A DNA stretch of 64,000 nt from Rhodothermales bacterium (GTDB lineage Bacteria > Bacteroidota > Rhodothermia > Rhodothermales > UBA10348). The position numbers and the translations under genes are program-made. The stretch spans positions 62,001-126,000 of the forward strand of contig JAVJVN010000015.1 in NCBI GenBank assembly GCA_040221055.1, given 5' to 3'. A model generated the notes under the pieces. It ran no database searches, had not been told where the DNA came from, and saw only the letters and a program-made list of their open reading frames with translations. Shown here one piece after another: positions 55,464 through 62,644 of the stretch (its first letter is position 1; each line of letters starts with the position of its first letter).

Positions 55464-55546
55464 GCGACGTGCGGCGCAACTTCGGTCATTCTTCGCGACG
55501 GTCGCGTGAAAAACGACCGGAACCGTCGTAAATTGCGTGCCCACCT

Positions 55547-55633
55547 GCCTCGGTGGCGGAATTGGTAGACGCATGCGACTCAAAATCGTATGTCCGTAAG
55601 GACGTGGGGGTTCGATTCCCCCCCGAGGTACCA
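55547..55633 (+). tRNA. tRNA-Leu, anticodon CAA
   Basis: Complete class II tRNA. Acceptor stem GCCTCGG (55547-55553) pairs with CCGAGGT (55623-55629), first pair G-U. D-loop with GGTAGAC, anticodon stem TGCGA/TCGTA with loop CTCAAAA and anticodon CAA at 55581-55583, a long variable arm (TGTCCGTAAGGACGT) and T-arm GGGGGTTCGATTCCCCC. The CCA end is encoded (55631-55633). Confidence 0.97.
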
Positions 55634-55636
55634 CAT

Positions 55637-55685
55637 AGCAGGCGTAACATGTTGTAATAAAATGTGTTACGTCTGCTTTCTTTTT
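55637..55685 (+). terminator. Rho-independent terminator of tRNA-Leu
   Basis: Arms 55637-55649 (AGCAGGCGTAACA) and 55665-55677 (TGTTACGTCTGCT) pair over 13 bases with one G-U, followed by TTTCTTTTT. Begins four bases after the tRNA and ends four bases before the left direct repeat. Confidence 0.8.
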
Positions 55686-55688
55686 AGG

Positions 55689-55713
55689 TGGTAAAGCATA
55701 TGGTAAAGCTTTC
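55689..55713 (+). repeat. Left 25-bp direct repeat (candidate attL)
   Basis: Two TGGTAAAGC units separated by ATA, then TTTC. Identical to 63862-63886 in the same orientation. Lies four bases after the tRNA-Leu terminator and contains the ATG of the first island gene. Confidence 0.6.
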
Positions 55714-56671
55714 AGCTGAAAACGTCGACGAATTTGCCCGTACGCACGGGTATGATGTCGTGGAATTGCCCGACGATTGGCATTTCTCCCTTCCTGAGGA
55801 CGTAGAACCACAGTCGTTCGCCTTCCAACTTCCGGCGTACCCGCTCTTTGCCGACCGAAAGTCCTCGTTTGCGGCAACTCTTCCGACAATCGTAACAGAT
55901 CACCTGCCCCAGTATGACGGGGACGATTGGTATGATCGACATGAGCGACTTGCCGATGGCATTTCTACCAACATTGCTGAGCGGATCACGGCTCTTGTAG
56001 GTTATCGGGATCAACTCAAGCGCCGCTTGCTGACATTACTGAAGTCCGACCGGAAGATCTTGGCCGAAATACGAAGGCTACTCGTTGTGATAGCTCAGCA
56101 GTGCACAGAGGCATCGAAAGAAAAGGAGCAACAAGACCAGCTCTCTCAATTCTGGCATCACCTGAATCACAGCTATAGCTCCGTGGTTCCCTCGGAGGAT
56201 AGAGAACGAGACACGCGGTCCATGCTATCTCTCTTTCATCCGTCCGGCCTTCTTGACCGCCAAATCAGAGGAGTCCTCTACCACTTGGAAACCCGGTCCA
56301 CGTTTTTCAGGACGAGACGGTTCGCCAAGATCGTGACAGACTACACGGACGTTGAGGAACGCATTACGTTTGAACTACACGGCTCTACAGCGATACTTGA
56401 GCGACCGAATGCTAATCCGGATGTCGTACGTTCTGAATACAGCATCTCTGACCTTCGCGATATCCTTCAAAGTCGGGATGGCTTTTTTGTGTATCTGGAA
56501 AATGTCCTGTTCCAGAAATACGTTACATGGGCTGACAAATACGATGGGTATGTCAAGCTATGTGAGTCGAGTGATGTCAGGGTCAGGTACGGTGGTGTTC
56601 AGAGCCTGAAATCCTCTCATCATCGTTGGGCGAAAGAGCGCAGAAGTAAACGACGTTTACAGAACAAGTAA
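55700..56671 (+). CDS. Island protein of unknown function
   Basis: 323 residues from ATG 55700 (a GTG at 55688 is also in frame). Mostly helical and charged; a mid-region coiled coil (DQLKRRLLTLLKSDRKILAEIRRLLVVIAQQCTEASKEKEQQDQ), and a very basic tail (HHRWAKERRSKRRLQNK). No signal or TM. I recognise no family. Its start is embedded in the left repeat, so excision would change what lies upstream of it. Could serve as a replication accessory or phage-interference protein; no sequence support for either. Confidence 0.6.
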   Translation: MVKLSAENVDEFARTHGYDVVELPDDWHFSLPEDVEPQSFAFQLPAYPLFADRKSSFAATLPTIVTDHLPQYDGDDWYDRHERLADGISTNIAERITALVGYRDQLKRRLLTLLKSDRKILAEIRRLLVVIAQQCTEASKEKEQQDQLSQFWHHLNHSYSSVVPSEDRERDTRSMLSLFHPSGLLDRQIRGVLYHLETRSTFFRTRRFAKIVTDYTDVEERITFELHGSTAILERPNANPDVVRSEYSISDLRDILQSRDGFFVYLENVLFQKYVTWADKYDGYVKLCESSDVRVRYGGVQSLKSSHHRWAKERRSKRRLQNK

Positions 56672-56716
56672 ACCATGTTTTCGCTGTGATCTGAGTTGGG
56701 TTGCGATCATTGGGGC

Positions 56717-57034
56717 ATGAACAATCACGCTCCATATCAGCCCGGCGGACTCTTCCTTGTCCAAGGAGAAGAGTTACGACGCCTTATTCTCGATGCCGTC
56801 TCCACGGTCGTCAAGCAAGAACTCAAGTCACCAAGGGATTCTGCTGAAGCCCAGGTCGCTCCCATTCTGACTCAGCGAGAGGCAGAGAAGTACAGTTCAT
56901 TGTCCCGTTCCACGCTACTGCGGCTCCGGCAGAGTGGAGATCTACCTTTTGTACAGGTGGGAAGAACTGTCCGGTACCGGAAGTCTGACCTTGACGCCTA
57001 TATGACTGAAAGGGCAAGGAGGTGTGCCGAATGA
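56717..57034 (+). CDS. Excisionase/AlpA-like helix-turn-helix protein
   Basis: 105 residues. The C-terminal half is the MerR-type excisionase HTH: LTQREAEKYSSLSRSTLLRLRQSGDLPFVQVGRTVRYRKSDLDAYM. Such proteins bind att arms as directionality factors or activate excision and replication genes in islands. ATG 56717; the stop overlaps the Rep gene by 4 bp (ATGA), so both are translated together. Confidence 0.82.
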   Translation: MNNHAPYQPGGLFLVQGEELRRLILDAVSTVVKQELKSPRDSAEAQVAPILTQREAEKYSSLSRSTLLRLRQSGDLPFVQVGRTVRYRKSDLDAYMTERARRCAE

Positions 57035-57849
57035 CTACGACTGCCCTCGGCCATATAACAAGAGTTGAAAGCAACGATTCTTTCCACTTGCATCCAGACT
57101 ATCCCATTTCAGATGGAGTTGACTGGTTAAGGCTTTACCTGCCTGACTACAATATCAAGGGTCCTGAGTGCTTTCAGATCACGTACGACAATTCCACCCC
57201 ACCCACAGGACTCTTTCAGTGTGAGTCTTCCGGTGTTGTCTATGGTGGCGCAGCATACTTGAATGGTCCTTGGTTTCGTGTGGTCATTCGGCAACCAAAT
57301 CCTCACGTACGACCCAAGTGCCATGTTGATTGCTTCGTCAGCAAACGCCACGGCCCATTCAACTTCCCACTTTGTCCTGTCTCCGAGCTTGGGGCCGCAA
57401 TCGACGACTTGCATTCATCCCTTGATGGCATGGGGTTTCAATTTGACCCTGAGAATGCGGTTATAAGTAAAATTGAGATATCCAAAGACCACCTCTTCCC
57501 ATATGACCATCGGGACTGCCTCGAAGTATTGGGGCAATGCATTCCGCCATCACAGATGACTCACAGAGCATACGACACGACGCACATGTGGTCGAATGGC
57601 AGTCGATCCTTGAAAGTATATGAGAAGCGGATACAACTTGAACAAAAGCTTTCTGATACTCCAAACGTGCTACTGGAACACGCTGCCAAGCTTCCGCAAT
57701 CTGGTACACTCAGGTTTGAAGTGACCCTCAAGAAGATCGATGTCATCAAACGCGGATTGGGCATCCGATACCTGGGAGATTTGCTGGCGACACCCGATTT
57801 GCTAACGCGATACCGGGACAAACAGTTCAGAAAACTCTTAGGGTGGTAA
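57031..57849 (+). CDS. Replication initiator-like protein (phage gene II/X-type Rep)
   Basis: 272 residues. The layout with GSRSLKVYEKRIQLEQK in the middle and GTLRFEVTLKKIDVIKRGLGIRYLGDLL near the end matches filamentous-phage pII/plasmid rolling-circle initiators as I recall them (LRFEVxLK motif with a preceding Y-x-K). A catalytic tyrosine pair cannot be assigned with confidence. Coupled to the excisionase gene and followed 3 bp later by a small gene. Would let the excised circle replicate. Family assignment is moderate. Confidence 0.55.
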   Translation: MTTTALGHITRVESNDSFHLHPDYPISDGVDWLRLYLPDYNIKGPECFQITYDNSTPPTGLFQCESSGVVYGGAAYLNGPWFRVVIRQPNPHVRPKCHVDCFVSKRHGPFNFPLCPVSELGAAIDDLHSSLDGMGFQFDPENAVISKIEISKDHLFPYDHRDCLEVLGQCIPPSQMTHRAYDTTHMWSNGSRSLKVYEKRIQLEQKLSDTPNVLLEHAAKLPQSGTLRFEVTLKKIDVIKRGLGIRYLGDLLATPDLLTRYRDKQFRKLLGW

Positions 57850-57852
57850 AAA

Positions 57853-58143
57853 ATGAGGAATCAACACCTTGAATGGCTCACCGCCTACTCGGAGTCAGGA
57901 ACGCTGAAACCGAAAGACTTTTTATTTGACTACGGGGTCGCCATGCTTTTGCAGAGCCTGTATCCGGGTGAGATCGACGCTGTCATCAGAGAACACCTTT
58001 CGAGCGATCAGGCTCGCACGGCCTCGAGAATGGTTCGCACCGCCCTCCATCGCTCCGCCCCCTACAGAACTACCCAAAAGAATGGCGTGCCGTGCAGCGA
58101 GATCCTGAACGAACTGAAGGGCCTTTTCCCGCCTACCCCCTGA
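57853..58143 (+). CDS. Small island protein, likely Rep partner
   Basis: 96 residues, helical, starting 3 bp after the Rep stop (ATG 57853). FLFDYGVAMLLQSLYPGEIDAVIREHLSSDQARTASRMVRTALHRSAP gives two or three basic amphipathic helices. No family recognised. Position suggests a separate C-terminal module of the initiator or a control protein. Confidence 0.5.
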   Translation: MRNQHLEWLTAYSESGTLKPKDFLFDYGVAMLLQSLYPGEIDAVIREHLSSDQARTASRMVRTALHRSAPYRTTQKNGVPCSEILNELKGLFPPTP

Positions 58144-58431
58144 CCCCAAGCCCCTCCCCCTTTGTAGGTTCCATATACCCGAGATCAAGTATCGATACGC
58201 CTATTCGAAAATGACACCATTCGGACGCTTTCCCAGGTCAACCGGAACGAAATCGGAAACAGAATGCGGGCCGTTTGCTACCTAAAAGATGCTACTGACA
58301 ATCGACTACATTTATTAACATCTGGGCTACCGAATAGGCACTATTAGCTATCTGAGCCTAAAACTCCCTACAACCCCAATCGTAGGACATTCTACTAGGT
58401 GAAACAATGGCTGAGATCCATTGATGTAAGC
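58144..58431. other. Gene-free AT-rich stretch at the end of the cassette array
   Basis: About 290 bp between the small Rep-operon gene and the last attC-like site. No convincing reading frame, RNA or repeat seen. It could hold a replication origin for the Rep protein or decayed cassette sequence. Confidence 0.4.
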
Positions 58432-58540
58432 CTCTAAGTCGCTTGTGGAAATGCAGATGCTTGATTCGATACTCACGGTGTAGGCTTTCCCTAAATCCGG
58501 CGCGCCAGAACTGCGAGCCCGCAATATGCACTTGTTATAC
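58432..58540 (-). repeat. attC-like recombination site C (end of cassette 3)
   Basis: 109 bp. On the minus strand it opens with R'' GTATAAC followed by AAGTGCATATTGCGG, matching the first half of sites A and B. The second half is diverged: an L'-like TGCATTTCCAC and a poor R' CTTAGAG. Overlaps the stop of the cassette-3 gene, as expected for attC. Possibly no longer active. Confidence 0.5.
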
Positions 58541-58927
58541 GGGACGAGCCAAGTCCCCTGTTTCAGGATCCTCGAATGGGCTTGGCTCAGGCGGCAACTC
58601 TTCTTCTACTTCCCGAGGCTCGAAGTACTTGTAAAGACTACCCAAGGTCGTCAAGGAAGACGGTTCCGTGTATCTCCTAAAGGTTTTGCCAACACTCACT
58701 TTCATGTCGCTGGTAATGGTACAAATCTTGTCTTGCAGATGAGTAACCCTTCCTGTTCCCTTCACTCTTTCTAACTGACCGAGAGATTCACCGGTATCTG
58801 GATCTACGATATCATCCCCCAACGTATATATCAGGAATCGTTGACCGTTTTTTACACCGTCAGTTGAACCTGCGTTTAACGCCAATTTGTAGTTACTGAT
58901 GACCTTCGCAATTTTGATTTCCTTCAT
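58535..58927 (-). CDS. Cassette 3 gene b: unknown, FlgT-C-like beta domain
   Basis: 130 residues. N-terminal beta domain KIAKVISNYKLALNAGSTDGVKNGQRFLIYTLGDDIVDPDTGESLGQLERVKGTGRVTHL resembles the FlgT C-terminal type seen in surface and lipoprotein families (VxxGQxFxVYxxGxxIxDPxTGExLG). The rest is a Pro/Glu-rich tail. No signal peptide. It lies 21 bp after the membrane-protein gene of the same cassette and its stop falls inside attC. Function unknown. Confidence 0.6.
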   Translation of the reverse strand: MKEIKIAKVISNYKLALNAGSTDGVKNGQRFLIYTLGDDIVDPDTGESLGQLERVKGTGRVTHLQDKICTITSDMKVSVGKTFRRYTEPSSLTTLGSLYKYFEPREVEEELPPEPSPFEDPETGDLARPV

Positions 58928-58948
58928 TTCATTGACCGCGTTTGAGAT

Positions 58949-59494
58949 TTAGGATAACTGATTACTAAGGAGCAACTTTGGCACTGTTGCTTTCACCATC
59001 AACTTCTTCAGTGTATCCACATTTTGATTAGCAACTAACTTCCAAACGTCATCTTCTTCGTCAACGAGACTACCGGTCACCAGTACTTGTATTAATCCAT
59101 TTTCCTGTATGGTTGTCACGAATCCATACCCAATTAGCCGTTCAAAATCATTTTCCTTCATGAAAACAGAAATGAGCGATTCGTGACCAAAAAGCTCAGA
59201 TCTTTCCAGCAACAATCCGGCGACTGCCGTTTGCTGATGAGAAGAGGGAGCAAAAGAGGCTTTTACCTTTGGCAAACCGCTTCTGGCTTTAGAAAAAGCT
59301 CGACTGGACAAATTGATGAAGATCATCAGCATCACGACGACGATCAGCACCGACGGGACTACCCACTTCAGTCCAACTTTGACGTCAGACAGGCCAAACC
59401 ATGTTCCGAGTGCAATCACAAGCGAAACCAACGAAAACGATGGTCCATGGGACTGTCTAAAAGATTCTGCTATTTCGGCCCAGTAGCCTTTCAT
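58949..59494 (-). CDS. Cassette 3 gene a: unknown membrane protein
   Basis: 181 residues. Two predicted TM helices close to the N-terminus (SFSLVSLVIALGTWFGL and WVVPSVLIVVVMLMIFINL), a short basic linker, then a soluble domain LLLERSELFGHESLISVFMKENDFERLIGYGFVTTIQENGLIQVLVTGSL. No family recognised. With the next gene it forms the two-gene content of one cassette, which hints that the two products act together. Confidence 0.6.
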   Translation of the reverse strand: MKGYWAEIAESFRQSHGPSFSLVSLVIALGTWFGLSDVKVGLKWVVPSVLIVVVMLMIFINLSSRAFSKARSGLPKVKASFAPSSHQQTAVAGLLLERSELFGHESLISVFMKENDFERLIGYGFVTTIQENGLIQVLVTGSLVDEEDDVWKLVANQNVDTLKKLMVKATVPKLLLSNQLS

Positions 59495-59555
59495 TGCATG
59501 TCATATTAAGTGAACTAACGTTGAGGAAGATACAAGGGCTAAACTTGGCGAGTAC

Positions 59556-59663
59556 GTACTACGGCTGGCGGATTTGCGGCGAGCGGACGCTCGCATAACA
59601 GAAAGTAATCCTTTCAAGCCGCCACTGCCAGTTGTGCCAGTCGGCAACATGCGCTTGCTATGA
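59556..59663 (-). repeat. attC-like recombination site B (end of cassette 2)
   Basis: 108 bp. Minus-strand order: R'' TCATAGC, L'' GCGCATGTTGC, variable centre, L' CGCAAATCCGC, GCCAGCC, R' GTAGTAC. Resembles site A along most of its length. R'' is the complement, with one mismatch, of the R' at this cassette's own start (GTTATGA). The L arms pair with one unpaired base, the extrahelical-base feature of attC. Starts 11 bp after the membrane-protein stop. Confidence 0.65.
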
Positions 59664-59674
59664 CGCGACGAAAC

Positions 59675-60487
59675 TCAAACAGGAAGACAATCGAAAACAA
59701 AGAGTACTGAAAGAATTAGTGCGATGACATGTAGAAAGAATAGTGAATTTGGAACCCATATTTCTCTAGAAGTGAAGGATCGATAAATACTGGGGTGTTC
59801 TCCTCTTCCCAAAGCCTCCCACTCGGCAGCATAAATCGCCGTTTTGAGATGGCTCTCAATCGTATTAATAACTTTGAACTTCCCTCGATTGAGCTGGCCA
59901 AAAGATTTGATCAAGCTCCGCCAGGCTAAACACAAAATGGCGCCAGTCAAAAACAATATGGCAATCCCTGCTGCAATAAGATTGTCAGCGCCTGCATTTT
60001 GCACTAGGAGACCAGCCGCAGTTAGTAAGGCACCGTTAATGGTTAGAAAAAACGTGTTAACACCTTGACGACGACCAACTAAGCTTTCAGAGCTGCTGAC
60101 CATGATCTTATACAACTCTAGCACATCCGTTTTGTCTTGTTCTGTTTTGGGTGGCCCGGAAGGAAACAGAATCTTTGAAAATGCCGGTGCGGGCTGCGAC
60201 TCTTCCCCAAGTTGAAATGCAATTCGGCGTATCGCCTCGCAGTAAACCTCATCTAATTTACGGGTCGGTCTATCTAGGTCTTCATACCTCAACAATGCAG
60301 GATGATCACTGTCAAATGCAGCAGTCCATGCTGACCACGCATCATGTACATCGCACTCTGAAACCTCCGCTCCCTTAGCTCTCAACAAAACTGCATACAT
60401 CCGAAAAAGCGTAACGGAATCACCTTCAGGTACCGCTTCAGTCGGTATCTCACTTCGGATGAGCTCGGCTATTTCGTCGAGGTACAT
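59675..60487 (-). CDS. Cassette 2 gene b: multi-pass membrane protein, candidate defence effector
   Basis: 270 residues. Residues 1-95 form a helical domain (LDEIAELIRSEIPTEAVPEG, then DVHDAWSAW and RPTRKLDEVYCEAIRRIA). A junction GRRQGVNTFFLTINGALLTAAG leads into TM helices at about 143-163 and 169-190, an amphipathic stretch, and a last TM helix at 247-268. The layout resembles the SLATT/RipA-type membrane effectors found beside nucleotide-signal or TIR proteins; I recall the N-terminal domain from such loci but cannot verify it. It begins 3 bp after the TIR-like gene. Confidence 0.65.
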   Translation of the reverse strand: MYLDEIAELIRSEIPTEAVPEGDSVTLFRMYAVLLRAKGAEVSECDVHDAWSAWTAAFDSDHPALLRYEDLDRPTRKLDEVYCEAIRRIAFQLGEESQPAPAFSKILFPSGPPKTEQDKTDVLELYKIMVSSSESLVGRRQGVNTFFLTINGALLTAAGLLVQNAGADNLIAAGIAILFLTGAILCLAWRSLIKSFGQLNRGKFKVINTIESHLKTAIYAAEWEALGRGEHPSIYRSFTSREIWVPNSLFFLHVIALILSVLFVFDCLPV

Positions 60488-60490
60488 CTA

Positions 60491-60874
60491 CTACACCCAA
60501 GTATTGAGCCACTTAACGATCTGGGTAAAGTCCCATCGAATCACATTTTGACTGGGCAACCCGCTAGGAATAACGTGCGTTTTCTCCCGGTTAATTTGGA
60601 TTCCAAATATGTAATGGTCTTGCCGAGCGGTTTCGGCAATTTCCCACAGAACTGCCTCGGACTGATAGGTTGTCGGTCCAATGAGTACTATCGTTCCCTT
60701 TGTTAGGCCGATTCGCCTTTTACACTCGGTCTTCCATTTTGAATCAAACGGGTCTTGGACAGAGTAATCATAGAACTCAATGTCATTCCGCTTGTCCTTG
60801 GCATGCTGAGCCAAAAAATCCCGCGCCCATTTGTCTTCCATTTGAAAGCTGATGAATGCCTTTGGCTTGCTCAT
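60491..60874 (-). CDS. Cassette 2 gene a: TIR-like (MTH538/ThsB-type) protein
   Basis: 127 residues. KAFISFQMEDKWARDFLAQHA at the N-terminus, PFDSKWKTECKRRI in the middle and TIVLIGPTTYQSEAVLWEI (E78) match the MTH538 TIR-like family that includes ThsB of Thoeris, which detects infection and makes a cyclic ADP-ribose-type signal. Single-domain protein with no effector of its own. It shares its cassette with the membrane protein immediately downstream. ATG 60874, 28 bp after a promoter-like sequence's likely start point. Confidence 0.78.
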   Translation of the reverse strand: MSKPKAFISFQMEDKWARDFLAQHAKDKRNDIEFYDYSVQDPFDSKWKTECKRRIGLTKGTIVLIGPTTYQSEAVLWEIAETARQDHYIFGIQINREKTHVIPSGLPSQNVIRWDFTQIVKWLNTWV

Positions 60875-60908
60875 AATCTATTCATGTTAAGCTATGTGGT
60901 GACGGACC

Positions 60909-60937
60909 ATCATACAGCGTGGATCTACAAGCTTCAA
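60909..60937 (-). promoter_or_regulatory. Promoter-like sequence inside cassette 2
   Basis: On the minus strand TTGAAG (60937-60932), exactly 17 bp, then TATGAT (60914-60909). The spacing is optimal for a sigma70-type promoter and the start of the TIR-like gene is 35 bp further on. Integron cassettes usually lack promoters. Confidence 0.5.
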
Positions 60938-60962
60938 TAGGTAATACCACCCAAACAGAGCG

Positions 60963-61070
60963 TCATAACGGCTGGCGGATTTGCGGCGAGCAAACGCTCC
61001 CCTGCCAGAAAGTAACCGATTCAGACCGCCTCAGCCAGTCGTGCGAGTCCGCAACATGCGCTTGTTATCC
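60963..61070 (-). repeat. attC-like recombination site A (end of cassette 1)
   Basis: 108 bp. Minus-strand order: R'' GGATAAC, L'' GCGCATGTTGCGG, variable centre, L' CCGCAAATCCGC, GCCAGCC, R' GTTATGA. L'' and L' pair apart from one extra base. R'' is the exact complement of the R' (GTTATCC) at the start of this same cassette (62394-62400), the relationship expected of a cassette that was once a closed circle. The gene stop is 14 bp away. Confidence 0.72.
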
Positions 61071-61084
61071 GGAATTCCAATGCG

Positions 61085-62386
61085 TCACTTCAAAATAACG
61101 ACGGTTTCTGATTGTGAGGTGCCGTCTGCATCAATTCTGACAAGGTAGACCCCGGGTACAAGTTGCCGATGGATATCAATGGTTTCTCGATAAGTGGTTC
61201 GACCATGGTCCGTGGCGTATACCTTTCGACCAGCCATATCAAAGACAGATATTGTTACACCAGAACGCGCATCATGAAGCCTCAGGCGTATGGTCCCATG
61301 TGCAGGATTGGGATATACGTCAAATACCTTTCCATGTATATCTGCTTTTGGTTCAACCGAGGTTGGTGAAGAAAGCACCCAGTGGAACAACCAGTCTTCA
61401 AATTGTCTTCCCGTTGTTACAAACTCACTGCTCGAGATAATGGATACGTGCGTAGCCACCCACTCACCAGCATCGACGGTGGTGACTGACAGCGTTTCCA
61501 GCTCTATTCGCTTCAATCCATCTGGCCCAGCAGCCACCAACATCCCCAAACCGGATGAGTACGCGGCGTCATAGATGACAAACGGCAGCCGATCTTCGAA
61601 GAGAGGTGCAAACTGTGATTCCATTGCCTGTCGCTTCAAAATACCTGATGAGTGGACCAAATAAGTCGCTCCCGCTTCGTCCCGAAATGCCTCCTGCAGG
61701 CGAGCAAACAAATCTGGCATGACAGACTCCCAAGTCCAACCACCATCTCGGGATTCCACAACTTCGGACGACTCCCTTTGGTAATCGAACGTATGTGCGA
61801 CATACGTCTGTGGCGCTACCTTAAATATGCCACCCGATTCCAGCATACCAGGTCCTGGTCGACTATGAACGGACCTGGTATGCCAATTAGCACCTCCGTC
61901 AACGGATACTTCAATCGACTGATCACCGAGCAATATCAAAGTGTCCGCACCGGCTGGTGTATAGTCGAACACCCGTCCTACGTTCGGCAAGGAGAAATCA
62001 GGTTTGCTCCACCCCAGTTGATCCGGCCGTAGGGAAATGATTCCTTGTCGGACCCCACTCACATAGGCAACAGAGTCCGTAGAAACATTCAGGGCCATCG
62101 AGCTGAAACTGTCCAGACGCTCGAGAGACCAGGAACTGAAATTGCGAGAATGATAGACGTTGCCCTGAACGTCCAGCACGACAGTCCATCCGTCTGGCGA
62201 TGTCTCAACCTGGAGGATAGGACTGGAAGCAGCGAGCACCACTTGGCGTTCGAATGCTTGACCCGATGTGAATCCTGCCGTGACTATGCAAAACGCGAAT
62301 ATTCCGAGAGTGTACTTCAAATAGTGACAATTCTTGTTAAAAGGCTTGCCATAGGTTATAACAACGCACTCAGAGAGAACAGGCAC
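61085..62386 (-). CDS. Cassette 1 gene: secreted BNR/propeller-like protein with T9SS sorting domain
   Basis: 433 residues from GTG 62386, which lies 13 bp inside the cassette; TTG 62320 would start closer to the hydrophobic core LGIFAFCIVTAGFTSGQ. The body has repeating short beta motifs with BNR-like Asp boxes (SVDGGANWHTR and ESRDGGWTWES), suggesting a beta-propeller. The C-terminus is a type A Por sorting domain (VYPNPAHGTIRLRLHDARSG...VSIFDMAGR-type pattern) ending VVILK. Secreted or surface-bound through T9SS. Ligand unknown. Confidence 0.75.
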   Translation of the reverse strand: MPVLSECVVITYGKPFNKNCHYLKYTLGIFAFCIVTAGFTSGQAFERQVVLAASSPILQVETSPDGWTVVLDVQGNVYHSRNFSSWSLERLDSFSSMALNVSTDSVAYVSGVRQGIISLRPDQLGWSKPDFSLPNVGRVFDYTPAGADTLILLGDQSIEVSVDGGANWHTRSVHSRPGPGMLESGGIFKVAPQTYVAHTFDYQRESSEVVESRDGGWTWESVMPDLFARLQEAFRDEAGATYLVHSSGILKRQAMESQFAPLFEDRLPFVIYDAAYSSGLGMLVAAGPDGLKRIELETLSVTTVDAGEWVATHVSIISSSEFVTTGRQFEDWLFHWVLSSPTSVEPKADIHGKVFDVYPNPAHGTIRLRLHDARSGVTISVFDMAGRKVYATDHGRTTYRETIDIHRQLVPGVYLVRIDADGTSQSETVVILK

Positions 62387-62644
62387 AAATTCCGGATAAC
62401 ATGTGTTCTACGGCCAACCAGTATGCAATTCCGGGCCTGTTTAGTGGATTGACCTGCCCATATTGTACGGAATTAAGCCGGAGAGTACCTACTCGCACCG
62501 TCTTGCGAAATTTGTCTCCAGATATCGCAATTCCGTATATCACTCCTTTGGATCATCAGATTGGGACATGCGCTCGGCAATCCTGCCCTCAGTAGAACCA
62601 TATCGTCTAAACCCCCTGCCACTCGAACGGGTGGCGATTGTGGC
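62387..62644. other. Leader region between the array and the integrase
   Basis: Contains the R'-type box GTTATCC (minus strand, plus coordinates 62394-62400) that starts cassette 1; the preceding site would be an attI or another attC, but no L'' or R'' resembling sites A-C is visible upstream. With 61063-61076 the 14-bp stretch at 62388-62401 forms a perfect inverted pair bracketing cassette 1. No gene seen in the remainder. Confidence 0.45.

Noticed and set aside
55607-55633. tRNA-Leu 3' end as the island attachment core
   Set aside because: No second copy of the tRNA 3' end occurs in the window, including its right end; the only matching repeat is the 25-bp one after the terminator. A copy beyond 64000 cannot be excluded.
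60491-60874. Complete Thoeris system
   Set aside because: Only the ThsB-like half is recognisable; the neighbour has no SIR2, SLOG or Macro domain visible, so calling it Thoeris would overstate the evidence.
58432-61070. CRISPR array as an explanation for the three related repeats
   Set aside because: Units are about 108 bp, more than 1 kb apart and separated by genes; no short regular repeats and no cas genes.
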